Below are positions 5,904 through 8,454 of a stretch of 8,454 nucleotides of DNA, one piece after another. How positions within the stretch are numbered: the stretch's first letter is position 1; each line of letters begins with the position of its first letter. The stretch is from Candidatus Methanomethylophilaceae archaeon (lineage in GTDB: Archaea; Thermoplasmatota; Thermoplasmata; Methanomassiliicoccales; Methanomethylophilaceae): assembly GCA_017455785.1 (NCBI GenBank), contig JAFSYZ010000102.1, positions 1-8,454 on the forward strand, given 5' to 3'. The notes below the pieces were generated by a model. The model had not been told where the DNA came from and ran no database searches. It was given only the letters and a program-made list of their open reading frames with translations. Position numbers and translations under genes: made by a program.

Positions 5904-7565
5904 TCATGCGTCGGGCCAGATCTCGTGAGCAAGCTCCCTGAGCTTGTACTTCATGATCTTGCCGGCAGCATTCAGTGGGAACTCATCGACGAACTTGATG
6001 TACTTCGGGGTCTTGTACCACGCGATCTTTCCTCTGCAGTAGTCCAGCACATCCTGTTCGGTCAGGTCGGCATCCTTCTTCTTGATGATGAAAGCCCCAG
6101 GCTGCTCTCCGTACTTGGCACTGGGCACTCCGATGACCTGCACATCACTGATACCCGGACATCCGTAGAGGAAGTCCTCGATCTCCTTGGGATAGATGTT
6201 CTCTCCTCCGCGGATGATCATGTCCTTGATCCTGCCTGTGACGTAGAAGTAACCGTCGGAATCCCTGTAGCCCAGGTCACCTGAGTGGAGATAGCCGTTC
6301 TTGTCGATGACCTTCGCCGTCTCCTCGGGCATCTTGTGGTAACCCTTCATGACGTTGTATCCCTTACAGCAGAACTCACCGATCACACCGTCAGGGCATG
6401 GTTCGTACGTCTCCGGATCGAGGATCACGGTATCAACTCCCTGGAGTTTCTTTCCAACGGAAGAGCACTTCTTCTCCAAGGAAGGTTCATCATATGTGGT
6501 CTGTGTCATACCCGGGGATGCTTCCGTGAGACCGTAGACGATGGTGATCTCCTTCATGTTCATCTTATCCACCACTTCCTCCATCGCCTTGATAGGGCAG
6601 GGTGAACCGGCCATGATTCCCGTTCTCAATGAGGAGAAGTCGAACTTGTTGAACAGCTTATGTTCAAGGATGTTGATGAACATCGTCGGTACACCGTATA
6701 CGGATGTGCACTTCTCCGTCTCGATGGATGTCATAACGTCTATCGCGTTGAATACCTCACAGAACACCATGGTGACACCGTGGTTTATGCAGGCCATGAC
6801 TCCCAATACACATCCGAAGCAGTGGAACAGAGGTACGTTGATGCACAGTCTGTCCTCAGGTCCGTAGTTCATGTTGGCTCCTAGCCAATATCCGTCGTTG
6901 GCGATGTTGTAATGGGTGAGCATGACACCCTTAGGGAATCCTGTGGTCCCTGAGGTGTACTGCATCATGGTGACGTCATGAACATCCACAGAATCCTTCC
7001 TCACCTTGTACTCCTCTTCGGAAATCTGTACAGCCAATGACTTGACCTCGTTCATGGAGTACATACCGCGGTGCTTCTCGGGACCGAGGAACACCACCTT
7101 CTTCAGATGCGGATACTTCTCGGAATGGAAGGATTCCCTGGGCTGAACCTTCAATTCAGGGATAAGGTTATACACGATCTGTACGTAATCGGTATCCCTC
7201 ACACCGTTGATCAGGAACAGGTTCTCCATATCGGACTGCTTCAGGACGTAGTCCAACTCCGCTTCCTGGTAATTGGTGTTGATTGTCAGAAGGATAGCAC
7301 CGATCTTCGCCGTAGCGAACATAAGTGTGATCCAATCGGGAACGTTGGTCGCCCATATCGCGACCTTATCGCCCTTGTTGACACCCATCGCCATGAGACC
7401 TTTGGCCACACGGTCGACCTCGATACCCCACTCCCTCCAGGAGAGACGGAGATCCCTGTCGACGTAGACTATGGCGTCATTGTCAGGATGATTCCTGATG
7501 CACTTGTCCAATAAATCGCCCAGCCTCTCATCGCTGGTGATGTTCTTCCTAGGTGTGCACGGCAT
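5904..7565 (-). CDS. AMP-forming acyl-CoA synthetase / fatty-acid-CoA ligase-like enzyme
   Basis: A 553-residue member of the ANL adenylate-forming superfamily, which activates a carboxylic acid with ATP and joins it to CoA. Motifs seen in order are the P-loop MMQYTSGTTGFPKG (200-213), YGLTEAS (344-350), HSGD (427-430), the hinge/A8 region GRIKDMIIRGGENIYPKEIE (444-463) and the C-terminal catalytic Lys536 in NAAGKIMKYKL. Length and spacing match medium- or long-chain acyl-CoA ligases (FadD3/AcsA-like), and it is too short for acetyl-CoA synthetase. Substrate specificity cannot be read from the sequence. It is 4 bp downstream of the XRE-cupin gene and so is in its operon. No membrane segment is visible, so the enzyme should be cytosolic. 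The many open plus-strand frames over this gene are codon-bias shadows. Confidence 0.93.
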   Translation of the reverse strand: MPCTPRKNITSDERLGDLLDKCIRNHPDNDAIVYVDRDLRLSWREWGIEVDRVAKGLMAMGVNKGDKVAIWATNVPDWITLMFATAKIGAILLTINTNYQEAELDYVLKQSDMENLFLINGVRDTDYVQIVYNLIPELKVQPRESFHSEKYPHLKKVVFLGPEKHRGMYSMNEVKSLAVQISEEEYKVRKDSVDVHDVTMMQYTSGTTGFPKGVMLTHYNIANDGYWLGANMNYGPEDRLCINVPLFHCFGCVLGVMACINHGVTMVFCEVFNAIDVMTSIETEKCTSVYGVPTMFINILEHKLFNKFDFSSLRTGIMAGSPCPIKAMEEVVDKMNMKEITIVYGLTEASPGMTQTTYDEPSLEKKCSSVGKKLQGVDTVILDPETYEPCPDGVIGEFCCKGYNVMKGYHKMPEETAKVIDKNGYLHSGDLGYRDSDGYFYVTGRIKDMIIRGGENIYPKEIEDFLYGCPGISDVQVIGVPSAKYGEQPGAFIIKKKDADLTEQDVLDYCRGKIAWYKTPKYIKFVDEFPLNAAGKIMKYKLRELAHEIWPDA

Positions 7566-7569
7566 GTTC

Positions 7570-8130
7570 TCACATCGGGGAGTACATTACCGCCAATATC
7601 TCGGCGGGTCCGTCAACGGCACCCACGAAGTGGGGGACGACGGAGTTGTAGTAAATGCTGTCTCCGTTTTCGAGGATGTGCTCCTCCTTACCGTACTTAA
7701 CGATGATCTTGCCTCTGACGACTACCATGAACTCCTCACCTTCGTGGGTGGACATGGCCTTCTCGTCATCCTCCTCGATCCTTATGAACAATGGCTCCAT
7801 GTGCCTATCGGTCTTACCCTTTCCCAACGGATAGTAGTGATAATGACCTTTCGCACCCTCTCTGGAGTTGGATGTCTCCTCGTATCTGTTGGACATCCTG
7901 ACGATGATCGGATCGGGAACGAACTGGTCGTCCATGAAAGTGCCCAATCTCTGACCGAGTGCACGTGATAGCTTGATAAGTGAACCAACGGGCGGGTAAA
8001 CTGTACCATCCTCGATGTCCTTGATGAATTCAGGGTCGAGACCGGTGTTGGCGGCAAGCTGCTCCTGGGTAAGTCCAAGATGTTCCCTGTATTTCTTCAC
8101 TCTTTTTCCAAGCTTGTTCGTGTCGGCCAT
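7570..8130 (-). CDS. XRE-family HTH regulator with C-terminal cupin domain
   Basis: A 186-residue transcription factor with an N-terminal Cro/C1-type helix-turn-helix (about 8-62; LTQEQLAANTGLDPEFIKDIEDG at 20-42) and a cupin_2 barrel (about 110-185). The cupin keeps H129-x3-E133 and H167 (in VVPHF) as likely metal or ligand residues, but the first His of the usual HxH pair is Ser127. In such proteins the cupin senses a small molecule and the HTH controls nearby genes. Its operon partner is the acyl-CoA ligase and the divergent neighbour an alpha/beta hydrolase, so a carboxylic acid or acyl-CoA is a reasonable effector (inference). ATG 8130 follows a leader of about 10 nt from the TATA box. 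Confidence 0.92.
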   Translation of the reverse strand: MADTNKLGKRVKKYREHLGLTQEQLAANTGLDPEFIKDIEDGTVYPPVGSLIKLSRALGQRLGTFMDDQFVPDPIIVRMSNRYEETSNSREGAKGHYHYYPLGKGKTDRHMEPLFIRIEEDDEKAMSTHEGEEFMVVVRGKIIVKYGKEEHILENGDSIYYNSVVPHFVGAVDGPAEILAVMYSPM

Positions 8131-8161
8131 TGTAAATCAACCGGCCCTCTACTATAAGTAC

Positions 8162-8171
8162 TAAATAAAAA
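8162..8171 (-). promoter_or_regulatory. TATA box of the XRE-cupin/acyl-CoA ligase operon
   Basis: On the minus strand AAACC precedes TTTTTATTTA, the same BRE-like AAACC seen before the U32 TATA box. The predicted transcription start is near 8141, about 10 nt before ATG 8130. The nearer CTTATAGT (8157-8150) would give a leaderless message and is the alternative. Confidence 0.55.
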
Positions 8172-8268
8172 GGTTTGGGGAGTGCTCTGGCATTTCCCTT
8201 CGAATAATAGTTGGAGGACGACTTATACCTGAACTTTGATTACGATTATCGCAATTACTGAGCATATC

Positions 8269-8275
8269 TTTTTAT
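8269..8275 (+). promoter_or_regulatory. TATA box of the alpha/beta hydrolase gene
   Basis: TTTTTAT is centred about 31 bp before ATG 8303, predicting a start near 8298 and a leader of about 5 nt. A GAGG at 8291-8294 would lie upstream of that start and so is not needed as a ribosome binding site. Confidence 0.5.
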
Positions 8276-8302
8276 CATCCATCTGGATTCGAGGCCGATA
8301 AC

Positions 8303-8454
8303 ATGCCTTTCGCAGAGGTAAACGGTGCAAGAATCAACTACAGCGTGGTCGGAGAAGGAGAACCCGTCATCCTATTGACAGGATTCGGAGGGGACATCAA
8401 CTTCTTCCATTCATTGATACCCAGCCTCAGCGATAAGTACAAGGTCATCGTCTA
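8303..8454 (+). CDS. Alpha/beta hydrolase, 5' end only (cut by the right edge)
   Basis: The first 50 codons are visible. The start MPFAEVNGARINYSVVGEG followed by EPVILLTGFGGD is the classic N terminus of an alpha/beta-hydrolase fold enzyme: two strands, then the oxyanion-hole loop, here TGFGGD where many members have HGFGGS, followed by FFHSLIPSLSDKYKVI. The nucleophile elbow and catalytic triad lie beyond the window, so the reaction (esterase, lactonase, thioesterase or other) is open. It is divergent from the XRE-cupin regulator and may be controlled by it. With the acyl-CoA ligase it could release and then activate an acid (inference). Confidence 0.85.
   Translation, partial: MPFAEVNGARINYSVVGEGEPVILLTGFGGDINFFHSLIPSLSDKYKVIV

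Larger units (their letters stand above)
8131..8302. other. Divergent intergenic region between the XRE-cupin and alpha/beta hydrolase genes
   Basis: This 172-bp region holds one TATA box for each direction. The AT-rich part 8235-8260 contains the loosely repeated GATTACGATTATCGC, which could be an operator for the XRE-cupin protein, but I see no clear symmetric site. No small gene is evident. Confidence 0.55.

Noticed and set aside
7071..7514. Plus-strand open frames opposite the acyl-CoA ligase and XRE-cupin genes
   Set aside because: The minus-strand proteins have complete motifs; the plus-strand frames are complementary shadows of biased codon use.

Overview
The window looks archaeal, most probably a euryarchaeote of the Thermoplasmata / Methanomassiliicoccales type. 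I see TTTATAAA-like TATA boxes about 26 bp before several start codons (leaderless or nearly leaderless transcripts), an archaeal PilT/VirB11-type secretion ATPase, pilin-like proteins with archaeal class III signal peptides, and Shine-Dalgarno sites mainly inside operons. The lineage is an inference from these traits and not from a marker gene.

Left part (1-1803, minus strand): a two-gene operon read leftwards from a TATA box near 1770. It encodes a 166-residue protein with ten cysteines, then a type II/IV secretion (archaeal pilus) ATPase that runs off the left edge after its Walker B motif. Next (1804-2712, minus) is a bile acid:sodium symporter (BASS/SBF) family membrane protein. It diverges from a long RlhA-like U32 'peptidase' gene (2776-4677, plus); one symmetric TATA box lies between the two.

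Centre (4678-5076): about 400 bp with no credible gene. Most of it looks like a structured RNA on the plus strand. Five local helices are enclosed by a 7-bp long-range helix, and the linker between two of them carries ATCACCTCC, the same as the 3' end (anti-Shine-Dalgarno) of archaeal 16S rRNA. I could not assign it to a known RNA family. It is followed by two small pilin-like genes (5077-5469 and 5466-5903) that overlap by 4 bp. A 10-bp sequence, TACGGTTAGT, occurs both in front of the pilin pair and in front of the secretion ATPase operon, so the two loci may share regulation.

Right part (5904-8454): a minus-strand operon of an XRE-cupin regulator and a fatty-acyl-CoA-ligase-like enzyme, 4 bp apart. 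The ligase gene ends against the second pilin gene with no base between the stop codons (TGATCA). Diverging from the regulator is the 5' end of an alpha/beta hydrolase gene, cut by the right edge. These three may form a small carboxylic-acid metabolism module controlled by the XRE-cupin protein. No tRNA, rRNA, CRISPR array, insertion sequence or phage gene was recognised.
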